Shown piece by piece: positions 1 to 7,467 of a DNA stretch of 25,348 bases (positions are counted from its first letter, which is position 1; the number at the start of each line of letters is the position of its first letter). This DNA comes from CAZZKF01 sp964654995 (GTDB lineage Bacteria > Pseudomonadota > Alphaproteobacteria > CAZZKF01). The position numbers and the translations under genes were made by a program. The notes under the pieces are model-generated. The model had not been told where the DNA came from, did no database searches, and saw only the letters and a program-made list of their open reading frames with translations. The stretch covers positions 1 through 25,348 of the forward strand of contig CAZZKF010000032.1 in NCBI GenBank assembly GCA_964654995.1. Reading direction: 5' to 3'.

Positions 1-52
1 CAACGCATTCGTAATGCGTGGGTCGGGGGTTCGAATCCCTCCATCGGCACCA
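1..52 (+). tRNA. tRNA-Thr (anticodon CGT), 3' part
   Basis: The window opens inside a tRNA. The anticodon arm is a 5-bp stem (ACGCA/TGCGT) around the loop TTCGTAA, giving anticodon CGT (Thr). A T-arm follows, with loop TTCGAAT and a 5-bp stem containing one G-T pair. The acceptor 3' strand CATCGGC, discriminator A and an encoded CCA end at 52. The D-arm and 5' acceptor strand lie before the window. The acceptor predicts a 5' end GCCGATG, which is usual for alphaproteobacterial tRNA-Thr. Confidence 0.93.
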
Positions 53-236
53 TCCAACCTCGATCACCGCCAATAATCATCGCAACCCGGGCTGCTGCTC
101 TTACGCCGCCGGGCGGCTGCGTGGCGACGCTATTGCCCGAACCCTCACCGGCGCTTATGCTTTTCTCGGTCGTGCGGCGATCTCTGCGAGTCGCTTTTCG
201 AATTTGTATCGATACCGCTCCGTCCCTTTGCCACGT

Positions 237-256
237 CATGTAACCGCATGTAACCG
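237..256. repeat. 10-bp perfect tandem direct repeat upstream of the small ORF
   Basis: The 10-mer CATGTAACCG occurs twice head to tail (237-246 and 247-256), about one helical turn apart and 58 bases before the start of the small ORF at 314. This spacing would suit a dimeric regulator binding one face of the DNA. It resembles, but does not match, an 11-bp-spaced Pho box. No regulator can be named, and chance is possible. Confidence 0.4.
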
Positions 257-313
257 CGCGATCGGCTGTTGCCGGGGGATGGCGCGTGAGCCCAACCATC
301 AAAGGGGAAGACC

Positions 314-490
314 ATGTCTGGGGATGAAAAGACACTGACCGACGAGCAGATCGAGACCAAACGCCGGGAAAAGCTGGCCAAAGGCACGGCTGCCGGCGGC
401 GACGTTCCCAAGCCCAAGCCCGATTATGCCGACCGCGGGGCGTCGGGGGCCGAGAACGACCTGATCATCGACGTCGATCCACGCAGCTGA
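314..490 (+). CDS. hypothetical small protein, 58 residues
   Basis: This is a short reading frame starting at ATG 314, preceded by a purine-rich ribosome binding site (AAAGGGGAAG, 301-310) at suitable spacing, and ending in TGA. About three quarters of its codons end in G or C, like the surrounding real genes, which supports it being coding. The product is very hydrophilic: an acidic and basic N-terminal half (DEKTLTDEQIETKRREK), a Gly/Ala/Pro/Lys linker, and an acidic C-terminus (ENDLIIDVDPRS). It has no signal peptide, membrane segment or cysteine, so it is probably cytosolic and partly disordered. It lies 91 bases before the oxygenase gene on the same strand and could share its transcript. 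I do not recognise the family. Confidence 0.7.
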   Translation: MSGDEKTLTDEQIETKRREKLAKGTAAGGDVPKPKPDYADRGASGAENDLIIDVDPRS

Positions 491-581
491 GCGGACCCGC
501 GCAAGTCAGCGGCGCCGGTCGCGCGGCGGTGCGCCCGAAATATGGCGCCGCCGGGCCGCCGGGACCAGAGCGGGCCGGGCG

Positions 582-1772
582 ATGACCGCCTTCGATCTCG
601 AGCAGTTGCTGGCGCCGCTGGCGCCGGAGCGGTTCCTCGCGCGCCATTGGGAGAAAGAGGCGCTGGTCATCGCGCGCCGCAACGCGGCGCATTATGACGG
701 CCTGCTCTCGCTGCCCGCGGTCGACGACATTCTGGCGCAGACCGATCTGCATCCCGCCAGCCTGCGGCTGGTGCGCTACCGCGACGGCGGCACACGCGAG
801 GCGCTGGCGATTCCGCTGCGGCGCGACGGCCACGTCGATGTCGATGCGCTCTATGCCGCCTTTGCCGACGGGGCGACGCTGGTTCTCAATGGCCTGCACC
901 GCAACTGCCGGCCGCTGCTGGCCCTTTGCCGGCGGCTCGAGCAGCGCTTCGGCCACCCGTTCCAGACCAATGTCTATCTGACGCCGCCGGCGGCCCAGGG
1001 CCTGGGGCCGCACTTCGACACCCATGACGTGTTCGTGCTGCAGATCGCCGGCCGCAAGGAATGGGCGCTCTATGCGGCGGCCGAGGAGGCGCCGCTGGCA
1101 GCCCAGTATCGTCAGGTCGGGCGGGCCGAACTGGGGACGCCGACGGCGACCTTCGTGCTCGAGCCCGGCGGCCTGATCTATATCCCCTGCGGCACTGCCC
1201 ACGAAGCGCGCACCTCCGAAGACACCTCGCTGCACATCACCCTGGGCATGTTGAGCTTGTGCTGGCGCGATGCCCTGCGGGCGGCGGTGGACGTCTATTG
1301 CCGCCAGACCGCGCCGGCGCGCCATGCCCTGCCCCTCGGCTTCGCCGACGACCCGGAGGCCCGGGCCGCCGCCATGTCCGGCCTGGGCGCCTGGCTGGAG
1401 CGGATGGCGGCCGAGCTGGAGACGGGCGTCGTCATCGATGCTCTGGCCGAGGCCTTTGTTCAGGACCGGGCGCCGCTGCTTGGCGGCTGTCTGGGCGATC
1501 TCGTGCGCCTGGAAGAGATGTCAGCGCGCACGCGCGTGCGCCGGCGCGCCGGGATCATCTGCCGGCTGGATCGAGAGGAGGACCGCGCGGTCCTGAAGTT
1601 CCACGACAAAAGCGTGCTGTTTCCGGATTTTGTGAGGGCTTCGCTCGAACATCTGGTTGCGGGCGGGGCCATGCAAGTTGGCAACATTCCCGGTGGCCTC
1701 GATGCCCCCGGGCGCCTGGTGCTGGCCCGGCGGCTGGTCAGGGAGGGCTTTCTCGAGATCGTCGACATCTGA
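582..1772 (+). CDS. JmjC/cupin-fold 2-oxoglutarate- and Fe(II)-dependent oxygenase, RoxA/YcfD-like
   Basis: This 396-residue protein is of the Cupin_4/JmjC type. The metal-binding facial triad is visible: H144 and D146 in the motif GPHFDTHD, and H207 in GTAHEA. They are embedded in the usual beta-barrel strands (FQTNVYLTPP before, GGLIYIPCGTAHEA after). Known bacterial members (E. coli YcfD/RoxA, 373 residues) hydroxylate an arginine of ribosomal protein L16, using 2-oxoglutarate and O2 in the cytosol. The length and the C-terminal winged-helix-like tail (residues about 300-396) fit that group. Assigning ribosomal protein as substrate is inference, because the substrate-contact residues cannot be checked by eye. 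The ATG at 582 has only a weak Shine-Dalgarno sequence, but the N-terminal motif (LEQLLAPLAPERFLARHWEKE) is the expected family start. The gene is convergent with the TonB receptor. Confidence 0.85.
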   Translation: MTAFDLEQLLAPLAPERFLARHWEKEALVIARRNAAHYDGLLSLPAVDDILAQTDLHPASLRLVRYRDGGTREALAIPLRRDGHVDVDALYAAFADGATLVLNGLHRNCRPLLALCRRLEQRFGHPFQTNVYLTPPAAQGLGPHFDTHDVFVLQIAGRKEWALYAAAEEAPLAAQYRQVGRAELGTPTATFVLEPGGLIYIPCGTAHEARTSEDTSLHITLGMLSLCWRDALRAAVDVYCRQTAPARHALPLGFADDPEARAAAMSGLGAWLERMAAELETGVVIDALAEAFVQDRAPLLGGCLGDLVRLEEMSARTRVRRRAGIICRLDREEDRAVLKFHDKSVLFPDFVRASLEHLVAGGAMQVGNIPGGLDAPGRLVLARRLVREGFLEIVDI

Positions 1773-1870
1773 TCCGGGCCAACGGTGCGGCGTCGCACGG
1801 AACGCGACCCGGGATCGGGAAAAGGCCGGTGATGGCGGACCGCAAATGGCGGCGGGTGCGGGTTGAAGCG

Positions 1871-4339
1871 TCAGTAGATCCAGTTCAGGCGCAGGCCGAC
1901 GGTGCGCGGCCGCAACGGCGTGACCTGCGGGATTTTGCCAAGGCTGAAAGGATTGCCGAAGGCGAAGGTGTTGGCGCCTTCATTCCACAGGTTGTCGATG
2001 TACAGTGACGCCCGCCAGTGGGTCCAGGATGCGCTGAGCCGCAGATTGCCGACGTGATAGCCGCCCATGCGAGGCGAGCCCTCGGTATCGAAAGCCAGGC
2101 TCGATTTGCCGACATAGGCGTAATCGGCGCCAATCGAGCCCAGAACATTCGGGCCCAGTGGTATTTGATAGCGCGCCGCGGCACCGGTCGAAACAATGGC
2201 GACGCCAGGAAGCTGATTGTCGATCTTGGCGCCCAGAGCGACATTGGCTTCGGTCAGGCTGGCGTCGTTCCAGGTGACATTCGCCTGGAGGGTCAGCCGC
2301 CGGCTCGGACGGGCAGTGATCTCGGCCTCGATGCCCCGGATGGTGGCGTCGCCGGCGTCGGTAACGAACGGAAAGCCGTTGGGGCCGACCTGATCCGACT
2401 GAATCTCGTTCCAGATCACGTAGAAGCCGGTCACATTGATGATCAGCCGGCGGTTCAGATAGCTGGTCTTGGCGCCGACCTCGAAATTCCACAAATGATC
2501 GGAGGGAAAGGTTGTCAGCATCGACGACTCGGCACTGCCGTCGGGTTCGCCACCAATCTCGTCGCCAAGCACCAGAGGTCCCTGGAGATTGATGCCGCCG
2601 ACCCGGTTGCCTTCGGCCGCCTGGGCGTAAAGCAGAACGTCGGGGCGAAGTTGCACGCCGATCACGAATTTGGGCGTCACGCCATGTTTTGAGCTGCGCC
2701 CGATGGTGGTGTTCGGGGGGCCGACAAGCGGCTCCTCGACCAGCGAGGTGGCGGCCAGGGATGAATGAAACCAGCGCAGTCCGGCGGTCAGGGAAATCGC
2801 CCTGGTGATGAAGAATGTCAACTCGCCAAACACCGCCACCTCGTTGATGTCATCGACTCGCCGCTCGGAGAACAGAACGTCCGATGGCCCGAAGCCAAGG
2901 GCGCTGCCGGACCCGGGAATTTCCAGGCGGGCCGTGAACACCTCGTCGCGGTGGGAAAAGAAAACGCCGGCCAGCCACTGCAATCTCGCGTCGTCGTTCG
3001 ATGTCGCGCGGGTTTCGTGAATGACCGTCTGAATGTCCCGGCGTTCGGAAAACGGGCTGGTGATGACCGGCAGGCCGGAGATCGCCGGAACCGCCCGCGA
3101 AGCGTCGAAAAAATCGTCGATGTCATGGCGGATATACGAGGTCGAGGAGACCAGGTCACCCCAGGAAAAGCTGCCATCGACGGTCAGATAGGACTGCAGG
3201 AAATTGTTGTCGTGCGGCTCGCGCAAAAGATTGGCTCGCTGCAGAGGTGCCAGGTTGCCGTCGTAATACTGGGTGTCGTCGGCCGACACCTTCTGGAAGT
3301 TGAAGCCTGCGGTGATCCGCCATCGATCGGTCATTTGCCAGCGAAGGCCAATCCGGGTTCCCGTTGTCGTCGTCGTATTGACGTCGTTCAGGCCCAACAG
3401 GACATCGTCGATATAGCCGCCGTCTTCCTGGTGGTAACCGACGATCCGCAAGGCCAGGACGTCTTCGGCGAGGGGCAGGTTGATCATCGCCTGGGCTTCG
3501 AACGAGGGATCACCGTTGCGGGTGAGGGCAGACGACGTGCCGGCGCTGGCCTCGAATTCATCCAGCACCGGCTTGTTGGTTACGATACGGAACAGACCGC
3601 CCAGCGAGCCGGCCCCGTAAAGCGTGCCCTGGGGGCCGCGCAGGACCTCGACTCGCTCGACATCCAGAAGCTTGAGCCCGGGATCAGGGGCATTATACGT
3701 GATGCGCGTGTCATCGAGGTAGAGGCCGACCGCCGACTGCGTTCGGCCGGTGAACATGCCGTCCGAAAGCCCTCGCAGGATGATCTTGTTGCGGCCGGTG
3801 CCGCGGTTGGTCATGGTGACGCCCGCGACCCTCAGCACCACCTCGGTATCGTCCTCGATATTCCATTGTCGCAGCTGGGTGCCGGTGACCGCCGCGATGG
3901 AATAGGGCAAGGACTGCACTTTGCCGGCCCGCTTTGTGGTGGTGACCACCACTTCCTCGATGGCTGCCGTGGCCATTTGCGGCGCTGGAACCGTTCGTCG
4001 GGCGGGCCGGGATTTTCGAGGCGGCGCCCGCAGAATGCGAACCGTCTTGTCATCGATGATCCGGTAGGTAAAGCCGGTGCCTTCAAGCAACCGCTCAATG
4101 GCCGAACCGAGATCGTAATAACCGATGACACCGGGACTTTTCCGGTCGCCGAAGGAAAGCCCCGGGTAGCCGATCGATATGTCCGCCTGACGGGCAAATT
4201 CGACCACGGCGTCGGCCAGCGGCTGGGCCGGAATATTGAACGGAATCAGGGCATTTCGCGGTGCCGCCAGGGCCGGCAGGGCAAACAGCAGCAATCCTGC
4301 CGCCAACACCCAACCCGGTGATCTGCGATCGTCACGCAC
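1871..4339 (-). CDS. TonB-dependent outer-membrane receptor with N-terminal STN signalling domain (FecA-type)
   Basis: The 822-residue product imports a ligand, most often a ferric chelate, through the outer membrane using TonB energy. From the N-terminus it shows: a signal peptide (hydrophobic VLAAGLLLFALPALAA, about residues 11-26); an STN (secretin/TonB short N-terminal) domain at about 30-103 that contacts FecR-type anti-sigma proteins; a Pro/Arg/Lys linker; a TonB-box region near IEEVVVTTTKR (about 127-137); the plug domain with DVERVEVLRGPQGTLYG; and a long beta-barrel ending in an aromatic residue (LRLNWIY), as usual for outer-membrane proteins. The start is GTG at 4339 with AGGGGG about 10 bases upstream. 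The gene follows fecR by 35 bases and belongs to the sigma/anti-sigma/receptor set. The ligand cannot be deduced. Confidence 0.92.
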   Translation of the reverse strand: MRDDRRSPGWVLAAGLLLFALPALAAPRNALIPFNIPAQPLADAVVEFARQADISIGYPGLSFGDRKSPGVIGYYDLGSAIERLLEGTGFTYRIIDDKTVRILRAPPRKSRPARRTVPAPQMATAAIEEVVVTTTKRAGKVQSLPYSIAAVTGTQLRQWNIEDDTEVVLRVAGVTMTNRGTGRNKIILRGLSDGMFTGRTQSAVGLYLDDTRITYNAPDPGLKLLDVERVEVLRGPQGTLYGAGSLGGLFRIVTNKPVLDEFEASAGTSSALTRNGDPSFEAQAMINLPLAEDVLALRIVGYHQEDGGYIDDVLLGLNDVNTTTTTGTRIGLRWQMTDRWRITAGFNFQKVSADDTQYYDGNLAPLQRANLLREPHDNNFLQSYLTVDGSFSWGDLVSSTSYIRHDIDDFFDASRAVPAISGLPVITSPFSERRDIQTVIHETRATSNDDARLQWLAGVFFSHRDEVFTARLEIPGSGSALGFGPSDVLFSERRVDDINEVAVFGELTFFITRAISLTAGLRWFHSSLAATSLVEEPLVGPPNTTIGRSSKHGVTPKFVIGVQLRPDVLLYAQAAEGNRVGGINLQGPLVLGDEIGGEPDGSAESSMLTTFPSDHLWNFEVGAKTSYLNRRLIINVTGFYVIWNEIQSDQVGPNGFPFVTDAGDATIRGIEAEITARPSRRLTLQANVTWNDASLTEANVALGAKIDNQLPGVAIVSTGAAARYQIPLGPNVLGSIGADYAYVGKSSLAFDTEGSPRMGGYHVGNLRLSASWTHWRASLYIDNLWNEGANTFAFGNPFSLGKIPQVTPLRPRTVGLRLNWIY

Positions 4340-4374
4340 GGCCCCGCGCCCCCTGTGCAGATGTTGTCGAGGGT

Positions 4375-5421
4375 CTAGCGTGCAATGGCCCTGGGACGCA
4401 AGATGATCTTGTGGTCGGTGCGATCCACGGTCACCGGCAGGAACTCCTCGAGCCGATGCAGAACCGCGTCTTCATTGTCTATCTTGAGGACGCCGGAGAA
4501 CTGCAACGCGGCGACGCCGGCATTCTGGGGCTCGACGGGAATCGGGAAATAGCGGTTGAGATCGCGCACGACTTCCGAAAGCGGCGTGTTCTCATAGGTC
4601 AGATTTCCATCCTGCCAGGCGAGCACCGTCCCGGGATCGACGTCCCGGATTTCGATCTGCCCGGATCCTTCTTCGTGGAGGAGCTGTCGGCCGGCGGTCA
4701 GCGTCGCTGCGAGGTCGGCGCTCGATGGCCGGCGTGCATCGGCCGGATGCACCGCGACGATTCCCTCCGCGACGGTTACGGTTACCCGACCCTGGTGCTT
4801 GAGAATGTTGAACACCGTGCCGACAACCCGGACATTCTGCTCGCCGACGGCCACGATGAACGGGCGCGACGGGTCCTTGGCCACCCGGAACAGGGCTTCG
4901 CCATGATCCAGCGTCACATGGCGCATATCGTCGGCCAGGGCCACCGTGATCTCGGTATCGGTGTTCAGTCGAATGGCGGACCCGTCGGCCAGCGTCACCA
5001 GCCGCTGTTCTCCGATGCGCGTCGCATAGACCCGGGACGCCGGCGTGCCAGGCCAGAGCTGGCCGAGGCCGATGGCAATCACCAGGCTGGCTGCCACCAG
5101 GGCCGCAGCCGCCAGCCCGCGCGGCGCCGTTGCTGCCTGTCTGGCCCAGCGTCGCACCGTCAGGATGACGATGTTGTCAGCGGCTTCCGCGGCTTCGAGT
5201 TGTTCGAGACCAGCACGGATTTCGTCGCGCGCGGCGTCGAGCTCCTCCGACAGGTCCTCGACCCGTTCGAATGCCCGGCGATTCTCGGGATCGGCTTCCA
5301 GCCAGGCCGTGAAATCCTGCCACTCGGATTCGCCGGCCTCGCCGGAATGCAGACGCACATGCCAGGACACCGCCTGATCGAGACGGGCGCGGTCCGAAGA
5401 TGTCTGTCGTGCTCGGGTCAT
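4375..5421 (-). CDS. FecR-family anti-sigma / sigma regulator
   Basis: This 348-residue protein is a single-span inner-membrane regulator that holds an ECF sigma factor and receives the signal from the STN domain of the partner receptor. The cytoplasmic N-terminus has the FecR/DUF4880 pattern (QAVSWHVRLHSGE, then FTAWLEADPENRRAFERV, about residues 16-54). One membrane segment lies at about 102-121 (LAAAALVAASLVIAIGLG). It is followed by the periplasmic FecR domain (YATRIGEQRLVTLADGSAIRL, about 132-152 onward). The C-terminal part (about 265-345, with YENTPLSEVVRDLNRYF) is itself STN-like. It starts at ATG 5421, 133 bases after the sigma gene, and stops 35 bases before the receptor. The Shine-Dalgarno sequence is weak and the leader contains inverted repeats. 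Confidence 0.9.
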   Translation of the reverse strand: MTRARQTSSDRARLDQAVSWHVRLHSGEAGESEWQDFTAWLEADPENRRAFERVEDLSEELDAARDEIRAGLEQLEAAEAADNIVILTVRRWARQAATAPRGLAAAALVAASLVIAIGLGQLWPGTPASRVYATRIGEQRLVTLADGSAIRLNTDTEITVALADDMRHVTLDHGEALFRVAKDPSRPFIVAVGEQNVRVVGTVFNILKHQGRVTVTVAEGIVAVHPADARRPSSADLAATLTAGRQLLHEEGSGQIEIRDVDPGTVLAWQDGNLTYENTPLSEVVRDLNRYFPIPVEPQNAGVAALQFSGVLKIDNEDAVLHRLEEFLPVTVDRTDHKIILRPRAIAR

Positions 5422-5445
5422 GACCGTGTGGTTCCGATTGGACCT

Positions 5446-5463
5446 GAGGGTACATTCACCCTC
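5446..5463 (-). promoter_or_regulatory. inverted repeat in the fecR leader
   Basis: GAGGGT (5446-5451) and ACCCTC (5458-5463) form a perfect 6-bp inverted repeat around a 6-base spacer, ending 25 bases before the fecR start codon. In the transcript it would be a small hairpin; on DNA it could be an operator. It has no U-tract, so it is not a canonical terminator. Confidence 0.4.
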
Positions 5464-5523
5464 GTTTCATTAGACGCCACCGATACCGTAGCACCCCACG
5501 TTCGGTCCAGGTCTCCTGGCAAT

Positions 5524-5540
5524 GGTCCGGTTCCCGGACC
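5524..5540 (-). promoter_or_regulatory. perfect 7-bp inverted repeat between the sigma gene and fecR
   Basis: GGTCCGG-TTC-CCGGACC is a perfect 7-bp palindromic arm pair with a 3-base loop, starting 14 bases after the sigma-factor stop codon on the minus strand. It is not followed by a run of T in either direction. It could be a transcript-processing or attenuation hairpin between the sigma gene and the fecR-receptor pair, or a protein-binding site. Confidence 0.4.
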
Positions 5541-5554
5541 TTCTGACAGGGCGC

Positions 5555-6094
5555 TCATGACGTTATGTCTCCCTGGTCCCGGATCTGGAGAAGATGCTTG
5601 AGCGCCCGGCTCATGTGCTTTTCCACCATGCCACGCGAGATGCCCAGGCGTGTGGCCACCTCGCGGTGGGTGAGTCCGTCGAGTTTGTGAAGCACGAAAA
5701 CCTCGCGGCAGCGGGGCGGCAAATCGCCGAGCGCCGCTATGATGCGGGCCAGCCGCCGCTTGGCATCGTAGGATTCCTCGGCCGGCGGCAGATCGGACAC
5801 GACCTCGGGGCCGAGTTTCTTGACATTGGCATCCACCCATTGCCGGTCGCGGGCAAACCGGCGCTGATGTTCGCGCCGCCGATCCCGGGCAAGGTTGAAC
5901 GCCACCTTGTAGAGGAACGCCGTCGGGTTCTGGATGGCCTCGGCAAAGGTCATCCGCTGCAGTCGGAAGAACATGTCCTGAACGATGTCCTCGGCGTGAT
6001 CTTCATTGCCGAAGCGGGCCACCAGAAAACGCCTCAGGTCCTCGCGCTTGGCGAGATAGGTATCGATCAGGGCGGCTTTGACGGTGACGTTCAC
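5555..6094 (-). CDS. ECF RNA polymerase sigma factor, FecI-like
   Basis: The 179-residue protein has the two-domain layout of ECF sigma factors. Region 2 is at about residues 10-80 (DLRRFLVARFGNEDHAEDIVQDMFFRL, with the acidic helix typical of the family). Region 4, at about 120-172, contains a helix-turn-helix (LPPRCREVFVLHKLDGLTHREVATRLGISRGMVEKHMSRAL). It directs RNA polymerase to target promoters, here presumably those of the neighbouring receptor system. The start is GTG at 6094 with AAGGA 10 bases upstream (6105-6109, minus strand). An in-line fecR and TonB receptor follow, so it most likely works as part of a FecI-FecR-FecA-type relay. The ligand and inducing condition are unknown. Confidence 0.92.
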   Translation of the reverse strand: MNVTVKAALIDTYLAKREDLRRFLVARFGNEDHAEDIVQDMFFRLQRMTFAEAIQNPTAFLYKVAFNLARDRRREHQRRFARDRQWVDANVKKLGPEVVSDLPPAEESYDAKRRLARIIAALGDLPPRCREVFVLHKLDGLTHREVATRLGISRGMVEKHMSRALKHLLQIRDQGDITS

Positions 6095-6183
6095 GCGGGC
6101 GGAGTCCTTTGGCCTCGAGTGTAGTCCCGGAAAGGTGCGGAAGATTGGATAAAGTTCAGTGAATCCTGTTTTGAATGAAGGTC

Positions 6184-7350
6184 CTAGCGATTGAAAAACG
6201 TCGACAGGCGGTCCATTGCCTCTTCCAGGCGCTCATAGGGTTCGGCCCCGAAACAGATGCGCAAGTGCCCTTCGCCGGCGGCGCCGTAAAAGCTGCCGGC
6301 CTCCACCGCCACGCCGGTGGCCTCCAGGATGTCCTCGGCCAGCTGCGCCGACGGCTGCCCGAGCGCGCTGACATCCGGAAAGGCATAGATCGTGCCCTCG
6401 GGCCAGGGGCAGGTGATGCCCGGCATCTGGTTGAGGCGGCGGCACACCAGCTCGCGCCGCCGCGTATCCTCGGCGTGCATCTCGTCGAGGCAGTCCTGGG
6501 GTCCGGTGATCGCCGCCAGCGCCCCTTCCTGGGCGAAGACGTTGACGTGGGTGACATCGTTCATGGTGACCTTGAGCAGCGCCGGCATGAAGCGCGCATC
6601 GCAGACTGCGTAGCCGAGCCGCCAGCCATCCATGGCATAGACCTTGGTAAAGGCGAACATGGAAATCGTGCGCTCCCACATGCCGGGCAAGGCGGCGATG
6701 CTGATGTGGTGATGCTCGTCAAAAAGGATCTGGTCGTAGACCTCGTCCGAGATCACCATCAGGTCATGGCGGATGGCGATCTCGGCCAGGCCCTCGAGTT
6801 CATCACGGGTGAACACCCGGCCGACCGGATTGGCCGGGTTGACCAGCACGATCATCCGCGTCTTCGCGGTCACCCGCTCCTCGATCCAGTCGGCCCGCAG
6901 GCGGTAGTTGTCGGCGGCATCCAGCGGCGCGGTGACGATGCGCCCGCCGGCCATTTCGATCTTGTTGATGTGCTGGGGGTAGAAGGGCTCCAAGAGGATC
7001 ACCTCGTCGCCCTCGTCGACGCCGGCGGTGAGCGCCGCATATGCCGCGTGCGACAGGCCGTTGGTGACCAGAATATTGTCAGGCGTCGCATCGATGCCGT
7101 TATACGACCTGACCTTGTCGGCCAGCGCCTGGCGCAGCGTCAGGGTGCCGGCGAAATCGCCGTAATGGACGATGCCGTCATCGAGCGCCTTCTTGGTCGC
7201 CTCCTTGATGTGCAGGGGCGTATCGAACGACGGGCAGCCGACCTCGAGATGAATGATGTCGCGGCCCTGTGCCGCCAGTTGCGCGGCCCTGCCGAACATG
7301 CCAAAGCTTTTCTCGGACGATTCGGAAATTCTGCGTGATGGCCATTTCAT
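6184..7350 (-). CDS. class I/II pyridoxal-phosphate aminotransferase
   Basis: This 388-residue protein is a fold-type I aminotransferase of the aspartate aminotransferase superfamily, transferring an amino group from an amino acid to a 2-oxo acid in the cytosol. Visible motifs are: GDFAGTLTLRQALA near the N-terminus; NPANPVGRVF (171-180), a variant of the usual NP-x-NPTG; SDEVYDQILF (201-210) with the cofactor-pairing Asp; and FAFTKVYAMDGWRLGYA, with K236 as the likely PLP Schiff-base lysine and R244 in the phosphate-binding part. A C-terminal HLRICFG holds the probable substrate-carboxylate Arg. Length is normal for the family. It starts at ATG 7350 and is divergent from the M20 peptidase, with 117 bases between them. 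The substrate cannot be decided from sequence. Confidence 0.9.
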   Translation of the reverse strand: MKWPSRRISESSEKSFGMFGRAAQLAAQGRDIIHLEVGCPSFDTPLHIKEATKKALDDGIVHYGDFAGTLTLRQALADKVRSYNGIDATPDNILVTNGLSHAAYAALTAGVDEGDEVILLEPFYPQHINKIEMAGGRIVTAPLDAADNYRLRADWIEERVTAKTRMIVLVNPANPVGRVFTRDELEGLAEIAIRHDLMVISDEVYDQILFDEHHHISIAALPGMWERTISMFAFTKVYAMDGWRLGYAVCDARFMPALLKVTMNDVTHVNVFAQEGALAAITGPQDCLDEMHAEDTRRRELVCRRLNQMPGITCPWPEGTIYAFPDVSALGQPSAQLAEDILEATGVAVEAGSFYGAAGEGHLRICFGAEPYERLEEAMDRLSTFFNR

Positions 7351-7467
7351 CGGGCGCTGGTCCTGTTGCAGGTCTTGGTTCGAGGCGGTTTTGCGTTACT
7401 CTAGAGACCGCCAGGCGCCGCGACAAGGTGCGGTTCATTTGCGACAACCACAGGGGGGAGCAGTAAC

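Noticed and set aside
1..313. tRNA-Thr 3' end as a genomic-island attachment site
   Set aside because: No integrase, no second copy of the tRNA end and no mobile genes were seen in the window.
1773..1870. terminator between the oxygenase and the TonB receptor genes
   Set aside because: Only a 5-bp GTCGC/GCGAC arm pair is present, with no U-tract on either strand, so it is too weak to report as a terminator.
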